Positions 8,126 to 18,488 are shown, counted from the stretch's first letter. The stretch: DNA of 64,000 nt from Mesorhizobium sp. M1D.F.Ca.ET.043.01.1.1 (GCF_003952385.1 NZ_CP034444.1:2480001-2544000); one strand, 5' to 3'. Notes: generated from the sequence alone by a model not told the origin. A program made the numbers and translations.

Positions 8126-9121
8126 ATGAGCTTTTTGAAGAAACTGCTGGTCACGGCGGCCTTTTCCGCCGCCATGTTCGTGAATGCCGCCTATGCCGAG
8201 AACGTCAAGATCGCACTGGTGGTGAAGTCGCTCGGCAACGGCTTCTTCGACGCCGCCAACAAGGGCGCCGAGGAAGCGGCCAAGGAACTGGGCGATGTCG
8301 ACGTCATCTATACCGGCCCGACCAAGGCTACCGCCGAAGCGCAGATCGAGGTGATCAACTCGCTGATCGCGCAGAAGGTCAACGCGATCGCCGTTTCGGC
8401 CAATGACGCCGACGCGCTGGTGCCGGTGCTGAAGAAGGCGATGGATCGCGGCATCACCGTGATCTCGTGGGATTCCGGCGTCGCCAAGGAAGGCCGCCAG
8501 CTCCACCTCAACCCGTCCGACACCAACCTGATCGGCGAGACCATCATCAAGCTCGCCGCCGACTACCTGCCGGAAGGCGGCGACGTCGCCATCCTGTCGG
8601 CCTCCTCGACCGCGACCAACCAGAACGCCTGGATCGAGGCGGCGAAGAAAGTGCTGCCGGAGAAGTTCCCGAAGATCAAGCTCGTCGCCACCGTCTATGG
8701 CGATGACGACTCGGCCAAGAGCACCGACGAAGCCAAGGGCCTGTTGAAGTCCTATCCGAACCTCAAGGCGATCATCGCGCCGACCACCGTCGGCGTCGTT
8801 GCCGCCGCGCAGGTCGTCACCGACGAGAACCTGATCGGGAAGGTCAACGTCACCGGCCTGGCGCTGCCTTCGGAGTTCAAGAAGTTCATCGACAATGGCG
8901 CCAGCCAGGCGGTGGCGCTGTGGAACCCGATCGACCTCGGCTACTCGGCGATCTACCTCGCCCATGATCTTGCGGTGAAGAAGGAAGAGGCCAAGCCCGG
9001 TGCCACACTGTCGATCGGCCGCGTGGGCAAGGTGACGCTCGACGACACCAACTCGGCCGCGATGGCTCCGCCGTTCCAGTTCGACAAGACCAACATCGAG
9101 AAGTTCTCCAAGATCTATTGA
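8126..9121 (+). CDS. rhaS: Rhamnose ABC transporter substrate-binding protein
   Basis: 331-aa periplasmic sugar-binding protein of the CUT2/ribose type. It has a signal peptide (residues 1 to about 24, ending AYA-E). The binding-protein fold shows the usual ALVVKSLGNGFFDAANKGA opening. GGGAGG lies 8 bp upstream of the ATG. It is the first transport gene of the rha operon, before the ATPase and two permeases. The hairpin after its stop may raise its expression over the membrane genes, as is common for binding proteins. Confidence 0.93.
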   Translation: MSFLKKLLVTAAFSAAMFVNAAYAENVKIALVVKSLGNGFFDAANKGAEEAAKELGDVDVIYTGPTKATAEAQIEVINSLIAQKVNAIAVSANDADALVPVLKKAMDRGITVISWDSGVAKEGRQLHLNPSDTNLIGETIIKLAADYLPEGGDVAILSASSTATNQNAWIEAAKKVLPEKFPKIKLVATVYGDDDSAKSTDEAKGLLKSYPNLKAIIAPTTVGVVAAAQVVTDENLIGKVNVTGLALPSEFKKFIDNGASQAVALWNPIDLGYSAIYLAHDLAVKKEEAKPGATLSIGRVGKVTLDDTNSAAMAPPFQFDKTNIEKFSKIY

Positions 9122-9141
9122 TCCCGGTCGACTTCAAGCTC

Positions 9142-9169
9142 ATGCGGCGGGACAATTGTCCCGCCGCAT
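9142..9169 (+). terminator. Intercistronic hairpin after rhaS
   Basis: A perfect 12-bp inverted repeat (ATGCGGCGGGAC / GTCCCGCCGCAT) with an AATT loop, 20 bp past the rhaS stop and 36 bp before rhaT. It has no T tract, so it probably stabilises the rhaS message or causes partial termination. Confidence 0.65.
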
Positions 9170-9205
9170 CTTCAAACGGACCTTCTCTCAGGGCCTGACA
9201 CGGAT

Positions 9206-10765
9206 ATGGACACGACAGCCCAGCACAAAGTGGAGACGGAGCGGCCCGAGCCTTCGGTTCCGGCCCAGATCGTCAGCCCCCGCCTGACGCTTTCCGGCAT
9301 CTCCAAAAGCTTCCCTGGCGTGCGCGCGCTGCACAATGTCAGCCTGTCGCTCTATCCGGGACAGGTCACCGCACTGATCGGCGAGAACGGCGCCGGCAAG
9401 TCGACGCTGGTCAAGATCATGACCGGCATCTACCAGCCCGATGCCGGCGACATCAGCATCGACGGCCAGGCAACGACATTGCACAGCGCACATGCCGCCT
9501 TCGGCCACGGCATCACCGCCATCCATCAGGAAACGGTGCTGTTCGACGACCTCTCGGTCGCCGAGAACATCTTCCTCGGCCACGCGCCGCGCACCCGCTT
9601 CGGCACCATCGACTGGCGCACCATGCGCAAGAACGCCCGCGAGGTGCTGGACACGATGCGCGCCGGCCATATCGACGCCGACGCGCGGCTGAAGGACCTC
9701 GGCATCGCCAACAAGCATCTCGTAGCCGTTGCCCGCGCGATGTCGATCGATGCGCGCATCGTCATCATGGACGAGCCGACGGCCGCCCTTTCCATGAAGG
9801 AGATCGAGGAGCTTTTCCTCCTGATCGAATTCCTGAAGAGCGACGGCAAGGCGGTGCTCTTCATCAGCCACAAGTTCGACGAGATCTACCGCATCGCCGA
9901 CCGCTACACAGTCTTCCGCGACGGCGAGATGGTTGGGGAAGGCCTGCTCAAGGACACCGGCCAGAACGAGATCGTGCGCATGATGGTCGGCCGCAACGTC
10001 GACCACATTTTCCCTGAGCGCAAGCCGAAGATCGGCGCGCCGGTGCTTACCGTGTCCGGCCTGTCGCATCCGACCGAATTCGACGACATCGGCTTCGAAT
10101 TGCGCAAGGGCGAAATCCTCGGCTTCTACGGCCTCGTCGGCGCCGGGCGCAGCGAGGTCATGCAGGCGATTGCCGGCATAACCCGCACGAGCCGAGGCAC
10201 CATTTCGCTCGACGGCCAGACGATCGCACCGAAATCGGCCGCCGATTCCATCGAAGCCGGCATCGTCTATGTGCCGGAGGAGCGCGGCAAGCAGGGCGTA
10301 GTCATCGGCCTGCCGATCTTCCAGAATGTTTCTCTGCCGTCACTCGCGCGCACCTCGAAATCCGGCGTGCTGCGGCTGGCGGAAGAGTTCGCGCTCGCCC
10401 GCTCCTATACCGAGCGGCTCGATCTGCGCGCCTCCTCGCTCAGCCAGGATGTCGGCACGCTTTCCGGCGGCAACCAGCAGAAGGTGGTCATCGCCAAATG
10501 GCTGGCCACGACGCCGAAAGTGATCATCCTCGACGAGCCGACCAAGGGCATCGACATCGGCTCCAAGGCCGCCGTGCACGGCTTCATGGCCGAGCTCGTC
10601 GCGCAAGGCTTGTCGGTGATCATGGTCTCGTCCGAGCTGCCCGAGATCCTCGGCATGTCGGACCGCGTTGTCGTCATGCGTGAGGGCCGCATCGCGGCCA
10701 CCTACGACAACAAGGGCCTGGATGCCGAAACGCTGGTCAGGACGGCAGCGGGGATCGCGGCATGA
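9206..10765 (+). CDS. rhaT: Rhamnose ABC transporter ATPase
   Basis: 519-aa duplicated sugar-transport ATPase (RbsA/MglA type). The N-terminal domain has Walker [10 protein letters not shown] and Walker B VIMDEPTAAL. The C-terminal domain has a degenerate Walker A (GLVGAGRSE), the signature LSGGNQQK and Walker B IILDEPTKGID; this asymmetry is normal for CUT2 ATPases. It overlaps the next gene by 4 bp (ATGA), showing translational coupling. It energises rhamnose uptake with RhaS, RhaP and RhaQ. Confidence 0.93.
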   Translation: MDTTAQHKVETERPEPSVPAQIVSPRLTLSGISKSFPGVRALHNVSLSLYPGQVTALIGENGAGKSTLVKIMTGIYQPDAGDISIDGQATTLHSAHAAFGHGITAIHQETVLFDDLSVAENIFLGHAPRTRFGTIDWRTMRKNAREVLDTMRAGHIDADARLKDLGIANKHLVAVARAMSIDARIVIMDEPTAALSMKEIEELFLLIEFLKSDGKAVLFISHKFDEIYRIADRYTVFRDGEMVGEGLLKDTGQNEIVRMMVGRNVDHIFPERKPKIGAPVLTVSGLSHPTEFDDIGFELRKGEILGFYGLVGAGRSEVMQAIAGITRTSRGTISLDGQTIAPKSAADSIEAGIVYVPEERGKQGVVIGLPIFQNVSLPSLARTSKSGVLRLAEEFALARSYTERLDLRASSLSQDVGTLSGGNQQKVVIAKWLATTPKVIILDEPTKGIDIGSKAAVHGFMAELVAQGLSVIMVSSELPEILGMSDRVVVMREGRIAATYDNKGLDAETLVRTAAGIAA

Positions 10766-11739
10766 AGAATTTTCTCAAATACCGCGAAATCTGGCTGCTC
10801 GCCGGCATCGTCGTGCTGATTGGCCTGATCTCGACCCGTTTTCCCGGCTTCGCCGATCCGGCCAATCTGCGCCAGGTGTTCAACGACACCTCGATCCTGA
10901 TGATCCTGGCGTTGGGACAGATGGTGGTCATCCTGACGCGCTCGATCGATCTTTCGATGGCCTCCAACCTCTGCTTCACCGGCATGGTGGTGGCGATGCT
11001 CAACGCCGCGCATCCGGCGATCCCGATCCCGGTGCTGATCGTGATCGCGCTCACCGTCGGGCTGGTGCTTGGCGCCATCAACGGCTTCCTGGTGTGGCGG
11101 CTGAACATCCCGTCGATCGTGGTGACGCTCGGCACGCTCACCATCTATCGCGGCGCGACCTTCGTCGTTTCCGGCGGCGCCTGGGTCAACGCCGACCAGA
11201 TGAGCCCGGACTTCATCAATTTCCAGCGCGCCGCCTTCCTCGGCCTGCCGGTGCTATCGTGGATCGCGCTTTTCGTGATCGCGCTGTTCTTCCTGGTGAT
11301 GACGCGCACGCAGATCGGCCGCTCGATCCACGCCATCGGCGTCAACCCGACCGCTTCGGTCTATGCCGGCATCGATGTCGGCCGCACAAAATTCATCGTC
11401 TTTTGTATCTCCGGCATGATCGGCGGGCTGGCCGGCTATCTCTGGATCTCGCGCTACGTGATTGCCTCGGTCGAGGTCGCCAACGGCTATGAGCTCAACA
11501 TCATCGCCGCTTGCGTCATCGGTGGCATCTCGATCGCCGGCGGCATCGGCTCGGTCGGCGGCGCGGTGCTCGGCGCGCTGTTCCTCGGCATCATCTCCAA
11601 CGCGCTGCCGGTCATCAACATCTCGCCCTTCTGGCAGATGGCGATCTCGGGCAGCGCCATCATCCTGGCCGTGGTGCTCAACGCGCGCGGCGAGCGCCGG
11701 CAGGGCCGCATCATCCTCAGAAAGGCGGAAGCGGCATGA
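10762..11739 (+). CDS. rhaP: Rhamnose ABC transporter permease 1
   Basis: 325-aa inner-membrane permease of the ribose/CUT2 family, strongly hydrophobic with about eight to ten predicted segments. The conserved motif ALGQMVVILTRSIDLSMASN is present, and GRSIHAIGVNPTASVYAGI is the cytoplasmic coupling region. It overlaps rhaT and rhaQ by 4 bp each. Confidence 0.92.
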   Translation: MKNFLKYREIWLLAGIVVLIGLISTRFPGFADPANLRQVFNDTSILMILALGQMVVILTRSIDLSMASNLCFTGMVVAMLNAAHPAIPIPVLIVIALTVGLVLGAINGFLVWRLNIPSIVVTLGTLTIYRGATFVVSGGAWVNADQMSPDFINFQRAAFLGLPVLSWIALFVIALFFLVMTRTQIGRSIHAIGVNPTASVYAGIDVGRTKFIVFCISGMIGGLAGYLWISRYVIASVEVANGYELNIIAACVIGGISIAGGIGSVGGAVLGALFLGIISNALPVINISPFWQMAISGSAIILAVVLNARGERRQGRIILRKAEAA

Positions 11740-12737
11740 CCGACGCCCCTCACCCGCGCCGCATCCCCGACCGGCTCGACAAACCGCTTTCCTCGGCGAT
11801 CTTCTCCTGGGAGGCCCTGCTTGTCGTCATCGCGGTTCTCATCTTCGCGGTGAACAGCTTCGCCTCGCCTTATTTCCTCGACCCGTGGTCGCTGTCGGAC
11901 CTGACCTTCAACTTCACCGAAAAGGGCCTGATCGCGCTCGCCATGGCGCTGCTGATCATTTCCGGCGAGATCGACCTGTCGGTCGCGGCGATCGTGGCGC
12001 TCGCCTCGACGATGATGGGGATGGCGGTGCAGGCCGGCGCCGGAACGCCGGTGCTGGTTGCCATCGGCATCGTTGTCGGGCTCGGCTGCGGCGCCTTCAA
12101 CGGGCTGCTCGTCACGCGCCTCGGCCTGCCGTCCATCGTCGTCACCATCGGCACGATGAGCCTGTTTCGCGGCATCGCCTTCATCATCCTCGGCGACCAG
12201 GCCTACAAAGGCTATCCGGCAAGCTTCGCCTTCTTCGGCCAGGGCTATGTCTGGTGGGTTTTCTCGTTCGAGCTGGCGCTGTTCCTTGTCGCGGCGCTGA
12301 TCTACTGGTTCGTCCTGCATCGCACGAGTTTTGGGCGGAAGGTCTTTGCCATCGGCAACAATCCGGTCGCCTGCCAGTTCTCCGGCGTGCGTGTCGGCCG
12401 CATCAAGTTCATCCTGTTCTGCCTGACCGGGCTGATGTCCGGCATCGCCTCCGTGCTGATCACCTCGCGGCTCGGCTCGACAAGGCCGTCGATCGCGCAG
12501 GGCTATGAGCTGGAAGCCATCACCATGGTGGTGCTTGGGGGTGTGTCGATCCTCGGCGGCGCCGGCAGCATCCTCGGCGTCGTGCTCGCCGCCTTCATCA
12601 TGGGGCTGGTGACCTTCGGCCTCGGCCTGCTCAACGTGCCGGGCATCGTCATGTCGATCTTCATCGGCCTCCTGCTGATCATCGTGATTGCGCTGCCTAT
12701 CGTCTGGCGGCGGCTGCGCGAAGGACGCTTCGCCTGA
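11736..12737 (+). CDS. rhaQ: Rhamnose ABC transporter permease 2
   Basis: 333-aa second permease. It has [19 protein letters not shown] and [19 protein letters not shown], the CUT2 signatures matching those in RhaP. The start ATG at 11736 overlaps the rhaP stop (ATGA); the open frame reaches further upstream (11511), but only in shadow of rhaP. Its stop overlaps the rhaU start by one base. It forms a heterodimeric channel with RhaP. Confidence 0.92.
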   Translation: MTDAPHPRRIPDRLDKPLSSAIFSWEALLVVIAVLIFAVNSFASPYFLDPWSLSDLTFNFTEKGLIALAMALLIISGEIDLSVAAIVALASTMMGMAVQAGAGTPVLVAIGIVVGLGCGAFNGLLVTRLGLPSIVVTIGTMSLFRGIAFIILGDQAYKGYPASFAFFGQGYVWWVFSFELALFLVAALIYWFVLHRTSFGRKVFAIGNNPVACQFSGVRVGRIKFILFCLTGLMSGIASVLITSRLGSTRPSIAQGYELEAITMVVLGGVSILGGAGSILGVVLAAFIMGLVTFGLGLLNVPGIVMSIFIGLLLIIVIALPIVWRRLREGRFA

Positions 12738-13051
12738 TGGAAAAATACGCCTTCAAGATGAAGCTCAATCCCGGCATGAAGGCCGAGTACAAGCGCCGCC
12801 ATGACGAGATCTGGCCATCGCTGGTCGCGCTGCTTAAAGGCGCCGGCATTTCCGACTATTCGATCCATCTCGACGAGGAGACCAACATCCTGTTCGGGGT
12901 GCTGTGCCGGCGTGACGACCACGGCATGACGGATCTGCCCAAGCACCCGGTGATGCAGCGCTGGTGGGCGCATATGGCCGACGTCATGGAGACCAGGGCC
13001 GACAACGAGCCGGTGGCGCTGCCGCTGGAAACAATGTTCCATATGGCATGA
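12737..13051 (+). CDS. rhaU: L-rhamnose mutarotase
   Basis: 104-aa protein interconverting the alpha and beta anomers of L-rhamnose. It is a dimeric alpha/beta-barrel-like small enzyme. Family features are visible: [20 protein letters not shown], a catalytic His in that stretch, [10 protein letters not shown], and the [10 protein letters not shown] block near the C-terminus. The start codon shares a base with the rhaQ stop, and the end overlaps rhaK by 4 bp, so it is tightly coupled in the operon. Confidence 0.93.
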   Translation: MEKYAFKMKLNPGMKAEYKRRHDEIWPSLVALLKGAGISDYSIHLDEETNILFGVLCRRDDHGMTDLPKHPVMQRWWAHMADVMETRADNEPVALPLETMFHMA

Positions 13052-14406
13052 TCGTCGCCGTCATCGATATCGGCAAGACCAACGCCAAGGTGGCGCTGGT
13101 CGACCTCGCCGCCATGCAAGAGGTGGCGCTGCGCCGCACGGCCAATGCCGTCGCCACGGACGGCCCCTACCCGCATCACGACATCGAGTGGCTGTGGACG
13201 TTCATCCTCGATAGCCTCGCGGAGCTGAACCGCGAGCGGGCCATCGACGCCGTCTCGATCACCACCCATGGCGCGACCGCAGTGCTGGTCGATGCCGAAG
13301 GCGGATTGGCGCTGCCGGTGCTCGACTATGAATTTTCGGGACCAGACGACTTCGCCGAGGACTATGACCTCATCCGTCCGCCCTTTGTCGAGACAGGCAC
13401 GCCGCGCCTGCCGGCCGGCCTGAACATCGGCGCGCAGCTCTTCTGGCAGCAGCGGCGCTTTCCCGAGGAATTCGCGCGAGCGACCGCGATTGGGATGTAT
13501 CCGCAGTATTGGGCGCTACGGCTAACCGGCGTCGCGGCCAACGAGGTGACGTCGCTCGGCTGCCACACCGATCTGTGGAACCCGTGGAAGTCCGACTACT
13601 CGACGCTGGTGGACAAGATGGGCTGGCGCCGACTGATGGCGCCGGTGCGCCCGGCGAAAGAACGCCTGGGGCCGATCCTGCCGGCGATCGCGCGACGGAC
13701 CGGGCTCGACCCGCAAACGCCGGTCTTTTGCGGGCTGCACGATTCCAACGCCTCGCTGCTGCCGCATCTGTTAGTCGATCTACCGCCCTTCTCCGTCGTT
13801 TCGACCGGCACCTGGGTGGTGTCGATGGCCGTGGGCGGCAAGATGGTCGAGCTCGATCCGGCGCGCGACACGCTGGTCAATGTCAATGCGCTCGGCGACC
13901 CCGTCCGTTCAGCGCGCTTCATGGGCGGGCGCGAGTTCTCGCTGCTCACCGAGGACCGGCCTCAGCACTGGACCGAGGACGATGTCGCCGTCGTGCTCGC
14001 GCAGAAAGCCTCGCTGTTGCCTTCCACTCAGCAAGGTTCCGGTCCGTTCCCGCATCGCGCCGCGCAATGGCGCGATGCCGAGGACTTGAGCCCCGGCCAG
14101 CGCTTCGCCGCCATCTCGTTCTATCTGGCGCTGATGACCGCGACCTGCCTGGATCTGATCGGTGGCGACGGGCCGACAACCGTCGAGGGACCCTTCGCGC
14201 AGAACCGGCTTTTTATCCGCATGCTGGCGGCAGCGACGGGTCGCGCCGTTGTTGCGTCGGAGACCTCGACGGGGACCAGCATCGGCGCGGCGCTGCTGGC
14301 ATCGGACGGCGCTGCCGTGATGAGCAAATGCCAGCGGACTGAACCGCCGGCTGAGCGCGTCTGGGGCGACTATGCACGTGCGTGGCGGCAGGCCGTGGCG
14401 GCATAG
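13048..14406 (+). CDS. rhaK: Rhamnulokinase, FGGY family
   Basis: 452-aa sugar kinase with the actin-like ATPase fold. The N-terminal phosphate-binding loop [13 protein letters not shown] is clear, and there is a late [10 protein letters not shown] phosphate-2 region. It should phosphorylate L-rhamnulose for the aldolase RhaD. The start ATG at 13048 overlaps the rhaU stop; the frame runs upstream to 12964 only as shadow. In R. leguminosarum the kinase RhaK has been reported as needed for rhamnose transport as well as phosphorylation, which would explain its place in the transport operon. It is the last gene of the operon. Confidence 0.9.
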   Translation: MIVAVIDIGKTNAKVALVDLAAMQEVALRRTANAVATDGPYPHHDIEWLWTFILDSLAELNRERAIDAVSITTHGATAVLVDAEGGLALPVLDYEFSGPDDFAEDYDLIRPPFVETGTPRLPAGLNIGAQLFWQQRRFPEEFARATAIGMYPQYWALRLTGVAANEVTSLGCHTDLWNPWKSDYSTLVDKMGWRRLMAPVRPAKERLGPILPAIARRTGLDPQTPVFCGLHDSNASLLPHLLVDLPPFSVVSTGTWVVSMAVGGKMVELDPARDTLVNVNALGDPVRSARFMGGREFSLLTEDRPQHWTEDDVAVVLAQKASLLPSTQQGSGPFPHRAAQWRDAEDLSPGQRFAAISFYLALMTATCLDLIGGDGPTTVEGPFAQNRLFIRMLAAATGRAVVASETSTGTSIGAALLASDGAAVMSKCQRTEPPAERVWGDYARAWRQAVAA

Positions 14407-14415
14407 ACTGATCGA

Positions 14416-15664
14416 TCAGCCAGCCGTCCCGTAGAGCAAACCCTGCGGGTCGATCTCCGGCTTGCGGCCGGCGACGATGTCGGACAGGAATTTGCCGGAC
14501 CCGCAAGCCATGGTCCAGCCGACATGGCCGTGGCCGGTGTCGAGATAGAGGTTGCGGTATTTCGCCTGGCCGATGACCGGCACCGAGTTCGGCATCATCG
14601 GCCTCAGGCCTGCCCACAGCACAGCCTTCTTCTCGTCGAAGGCGCCAGGGAAAAGGTCCTTGCCGGTTTCCAGGATGGTCCTGAAATCGCGCGGCTTGAA
14701 CGAACGGTCGAAGCCGGTGAACTCCGCCGTCGAGGACATGCGCAGGCGGTTGCCGAGCCTGGAATAGCCGATCAGCCGGTCCTCGTCGGCGCCGCCCATG
14801 GTCGGCCCCTTGCTCTCGTCCTCGAGCGGGGGTGTAGCCCTTCACCGGATAGACGGGCAGGTCGATGCCGTAGCGGCGGCCGAGCAGACCGCTTTCCGGA
14901 CCCATGGCGATGACGACCGCGTCACCGGTGACCGGGCCGGCCGAGGTCATCACCGCGCGCACCCGGTCGCCCTCGATGTCGAGGCCCCCGACCGTCGTGC
15001 CGAACAGGAATTTGACGCCGAGCTTCTCGGCCGCATGGGCGGCGAGCCTGTCGGTGAATTGCTTGGAATCGCCGGTCTGGTCGATCGGCGAATAGACGCC
15101 GCCGGCGATCTTGTCCTTCACGCCGGCGAGCCCGGGCTCCAGCTCGACCAGACGGTCGCGGCCGACGATCTCGATCGGCAGGCCGTGCTCGCCGAGATAG
15201 CGGTAATTGTCGGTGCCGGTGTCAAAACTTTTCTGGGAGCGGAAGAAGTAGAGGATGCCCCGCTTGCGCTCGTCGTAATGGATGCCGGTTGCGTCCGAGA
15301 GCGCATTGATGCAGTCGCGCGAATAGAGCGCCAGCCTGAGCTTGATGTCGGTGTTGGCGCGCAGACGCGCCACCGTGCATTCGCGCAGGAAGCGCAGGCT
15401 CCAGACATAAAAATAGGGATCGAGACGCAGCCTGACCTTGATGCCGAGATCGTGGTTCCAAAGCGCGCGCAGGAAGGTCTTCAGCGCCGCAGGCGAGGCC
15501 CAGGCGGTGGCGTCGCCCGGCGAGACCAGTCCCGCATTCGACTGGCTGGTGCCGCGCGCCGCCGCTTCATGGCGCTCGACGACCGTTACCTCATGGCCAT
15601 CATTGGCCAGATAGTGGGCGGCCGCCGTGCCAACAACGCCGGCCCCGAGCACCACAATTTTCAT
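14416..15664 (-). pseudogene. dadA: D-amino-acid dehydrogenase (DadA type), frameshifted
   Basis: FAD-dependent D-amino-acid dehydrogenase: the N-terminal dinucleotide fold VVLGAGVVGTAAAHYLA is intact and the C-terminal motif TGHGHVGWTMACGSGKFLSD is present in another frame. The first frame runs from 15664 to about 14830 (PVYPVKGYT), and the rest continues in the frame ending at 14416 (LEDESKGPTMGG...). The total is 1249 nt, one more than a multiple of three. Compared with remembered DadA proteins (KGYS-x-x-x-P), three residues are also missing at the join, so an 8-bp deletion fits better than a one-base insertion. As written it is broken after about residue 280. Confidence 0.8.
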
Positions 15665-15778
15665 GCCGCCCCCTCAAGGATCGCAACCAGACGACGCGCC
15701 TCCAGGCGCCGCCTTTCAGACCCTCAATAGCGCGTCGCGGCACGCCGGACGAGCCCTTGGCCCAACAGCTTGCTGCGC

Positions 15779-15882
15779 CTAGAGCGGTTCACCGTTTCAC
15801 GGAAACGGCGAACCGCTCGATTTCCTTGTTTTGACGGAATTCCGGACGGAAACCGCTCACACTTTTCCTGGAATTGCTCTAG
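15779..15882. repeat. Intergenic repeat family R1, copy B (best copy)
   Basis: About 104 bp bounded by CTAG at both ends. It opens with CTAGAGCGGTTC and its near-inverse GAACCGCTCG around CCGTTTCACGGAAACGG, and closes with the core seen in copy A. The terminal CTAG supplies the TAG stop codon of galE. Confidence 0.85.
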
Positions 15883-16877
15883 CTCCGTGCCGAGTTCTTG
15901 CCGGTCAGGATGCGCTCCCAGGCCAGCGCATCCTTGACGATCTGGTCGAGATCGTCGCGCTGCGGCGTCCAGCCGAACTCCTTGCGTGCAAGGTCGGAAT
16001 TGGCGACGACGGCGGCCGCGTCGCCCGGGCGGCGCTCGCCCACGCGGACGTCGAAATCATGGCCGAAGGCGCGGCGCACGCTGTCGATCACTTCGAGCAC
16101 CGAATAGCCGTGGCTGTAGCCGCAATTGGCGACGAGGCTCTCGCCGCCCTGACGCAGCCGCTGCAGCGCCAGCCGGTGCGCCGCCGCGAGATCGCTGACA
16201 TGGATATAGTCGCGTATGCAGGTGCCGTCCGGTGTCGGATAGTCCTTGCCGAAGACCTGCATGAAGGGCCGCTTGCCGAGCGCAGTCTCGCAGGCGACCT
16301 TGATCAGATGCGTGGCGCCGGGCGTCGACTGTCCCGTGCGGCCCTTTGGATCGGCACCGGCGACGTTGAAATAACGCAGCGCCGTGTAGCGGATATCGTG
16401 CGCGAGGCCGGCGTCGCGCAGCATCCACTCGCTCATCAGCTTGGAGAGGCCGTAAGGCGATTCCGGCGCCAGCCGCGCATCCTCGCGCACCGGCTCCAGC
16501 CCGGCGCCGCCATAGACGGCGGCGGTGGAAGAGAAGATGAAATGCGGCACGCCCTCGCGCACGGCGGTTTCGATCAGCGTGCGGGTCTTGCAGGTGTTGT
16601 TCTCGTAGTAGCCGAGCGGATCGGCGACCGATTCCGGCACGACGATCGAACCGGCGAAGTGGATGATGGCGTCGACCTTGTTTTCCCGGATGATCCGGCC
16701 GACCAGATCGCGGTCGGCGACGTCGCCGACGACGAGTTTCGCCTCGGGCGCGACCGCCCATTCGAAGCCGGTGGAAAGCCGGTCGAGCACGACGACGCTT
16801 TCGCCGGCGTCGAGAAGCTCCCAGACCATGTGACTGCCGATATAGCCGGCACCGCCCGTCACCAAAACCGTCATCAT
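15879..16877 (-). CDS. galE: UDP-glucose 4-epimerase
   Basis: 332-aa extended short-chain dehydrogenase that interconverts UDP-glucose and UDP-galactose for exopolysaccharide and LPS precursors. NAD-binding TGGAGYIGSH is at the N-terminus, the catalytic Ser is in FSSTAAVYG, and the YGLSK motif carries the catalytic Tyr and Lys. The C-terminal GDAAAVVANSDLARKEFGW block is typical. A GAGG ribosome site precedes the double ATG. It stands alone; its stop codon is inside repeat copy B, so the repeat abuts the coding end. Confidence 0.93.
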   Translation of the reverse strand: MMTVLVTGGAGYIGSHMVWELLDAGESVVVLDRLSTGFEWAVAPEAKLVVGDVADRDLVGRIIRENKVDAIIHFAGSIVVPESVADPLGYYENNTCKTRTLIETAVREGVPHFIFSSTAAVYGGAGLEPVREDARLAPESPYGLSKLMSEWMLRDAGLAHDIRYTALRYFNVAGADPKGRTGQSTPGATHLIKVACETALGKRPFMQVFGKDYPTPDGTCIRDYIHVSDLAAAHRLALQRLRQGGESLVANCGYSHGYSVLEVIDSVRRAFGHDFDVRVGERRPGDAAAVVANSDLARKEFGWTPQRDDLDQIVKDALAWERILTGKNSARS

Positions 16878-16959
16878 CTACCTCGCTGATCAAGATTTAT
16901 CGGAAACTGTCTCAACAGCCACCGTGCTGGAAACCCCGCCGCAAGCCGGTATTGCTTGA

Positions 16960-17006
16960 TGCATGTCGTCCTCCCAAAACCGCTGCGCACTTTTGGGCGA
17001 CATGCA
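16960..17006. repeat. Palindromic intergenic element in galE-hemA gap
   Basis: Nested perfect arms: TGCATGTCG / CGACATGCA outside and CCCAAAA / TTTTGGG inside. It lies in the 333-bp divergent gap between galE and hemA. Apart from this element and the two presumed promoters, I see nothing else in the gap. Confidence 0.6.
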
Positions 17007-17210
17007 ATACCCTCCCTGCAGTGTTAAGTCCGTAACAGTTCCTCCCGTCCGAGGCATCGTACTGAAACAAAAACGCATCAAACAGTCGGGAATAGGCCAC
17101 GATCCGGCGTCGTTAGGAACAGGCCCAGGGCGTGGCATTTTGACCGTTGGGGCGCGGTGGACGTGCACAGGACCAATGACTATGATCCGCGGCAAAATTG
17201 GGAAGCCGAC

Positions 17211-18488
17211 ATGAATTACCAGCGGTTCTTCGAAGACGCGATCGACCAGCTCCATGCCGAGCGGCGCTACCGCGTTTTCGCCGACCTCGAGCGCATGGTG
17301 GGCAAGTTCCCGCGCGCCATCTGGCGCTCAGGCGGCCGCGCCCAGGAAATCACCGTATGGTGCTCCAACGACTATCTCGGCATGGGCCAGAATCCGGACG
17401 TGATTGCCGCCTTCCAGACCGCGGCCGGCAAGATGGGCTCGGGCGCCGGCGGCACCCGCAACATCTCCGGCACCTCCAACCCGCTGGTCGAGCTCGAGCA
17501 TGAGCTGGCCGACCTGCACGACAAGGAAGCAGCGCTTGTCTTCACCTCCGGCTTCGTCTCCAACGAGGCCTCGATCTCGACCATCGCCAGGCTGTTGCCC
17601 AACTGCCTGGTGCTCTCGGACGAATTGAACCACGCCTCGATGATCGAGGGCGTGCGCCGCTCGGGCGCCGAAAAGAAGATCTTCCGCCACAACGACGTCG
17701 CGCATCTGGAAAGCCTGCTGCAGGCGGCGGGGCGCGAGCGCGCCAAGCTGATCGTCTTCGAAAGCGTCTATTCGATGGACGGCGACATCGCGCCGATCAG
17801 GCAGATCGTCGAGCTCGCCGAGCGCTACAACGCCATGACCTATATCGACGAGGTGCATGCGGTGGGCATGTACGGCGCGCGCGGCGGCGGCATCACCGAG
17901 CGCGAAGGGCTGGCCGACCGCATCGACATCATCGAGGGCACGCTCGCCAAGGCCTTCGGCACGCTGGGCGGCTACATCACCGGCGCCAGCGCCGTGATCG
18001 ACGCGGTGCGCTCCTACGCGCCGGGCTTCATCTTCACCACCGCGCTGCCGCCGGCGATCGCGGCGGCCGCCACCACCTCGATCCGGCATCTGAAGCGCTC
18101 GCAGGCCGAGCGCGAGGCGCAGCAGCGCCAGGCGGCCAGGACCAAGCAGGTGCTTGCCGCTGCCGGCCTGCCGGTGATGGAATCGGCCACCCATATCGTG
18201 CCGGTGCTGGTCGGCGATCCGGAGCTTTGCAAGATGGCCAGCGACCGCCTGCTCGGCGTCCACGGCATCTACATCCAGCCGATCAACTACCCGACGGTGC
18301 CGCGCGGCACCGAGCGGCTGCGCATCACGCCGACGCCGTTCCATTCCGACGCGCTGATCGCCGAACTGCAGGATGCGTTGGTCGAGACCTGGGACGCGCT
18401 CGGCATCCCCTATGCCACCTCCGGCCGTCCGGCCGTCGCCAAGAGCGACCGCATCATTCCGTTGCTGGTGCCGAAGTCGGGCGGCTGA
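17211..18488 (+). CDS. hemA: 5-aminolevulinate synthase
   Basis: 425-aa PLP enzyme condensing glycine and succinyl-CoA to 5-aminolevulinate, the alphaproteobacterial (Shemin) entry to haem synthesis. Conserved blocks are [24 protein letters not shown], the PLP region [10 protein letters not shown] and the Lys in [13 protein letters not shown]. The start ATG at 17211 has GGGAAG upstream; the frame is open to 17157 but family proteins begin at MNYxxFF. Single gene, divergent from galE, with a repeat-rich 3' region. Confidence 0.95.
   Translation: MNYQRFFEDAIDQLHAERRYRVFADLERMVGKFPRAIWRSGGRAQEITVWCSNDYLGMGQNPDVIAAFQTAAGKMGSGAGGTRNISGTSNPLVELEHELADLHDKEAALVFTSGFVSNEASISTIARLLPNCLVLSDELNHASMIEGVRRSGAEKKIFRHNDVAHLESLLQAAGRERAKLIVFESVYSMDGDIAPIRQIVELAERYNAMTYIDEVHAVGMYGARGGGITEREGLADRIDIIEGTLAKAFGTLGGYITGASAVIDAVRSYAPGFIFTTALPPAIAAAATTSIRHLKRSQAEREAQQRQAARTKQVLAAAGLPVMESATHIVPVLVGDPELCKMASDRLLGVHGIYIQPINYPTVPRGTERLRITPTPFHSDALIAELQDALVETWDALGIPYATSGRPAVAKSDRIIPLLVPKSGG

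Noticed and set aside
14800..14850. Programmed ribosomal frameshift in the dadA-like gene
   Set aside because: No recognised slippery heptamer or stimulatory structure, and DadA is not known to use frameshifting. A deletion explains the data better.
15779..15882. R1 repeat as an insertion sequence
   Set aside because: About 100 bp, non-coding, with no transposase. It could at most be a non-autonomous element.
16890..17255. 121-aa minus-strand frame in the galE-hemA gap
   Set aside because: Runs through a palindromic repeat and into the hemA start region antisense, with no ribosome site or recognisable family.
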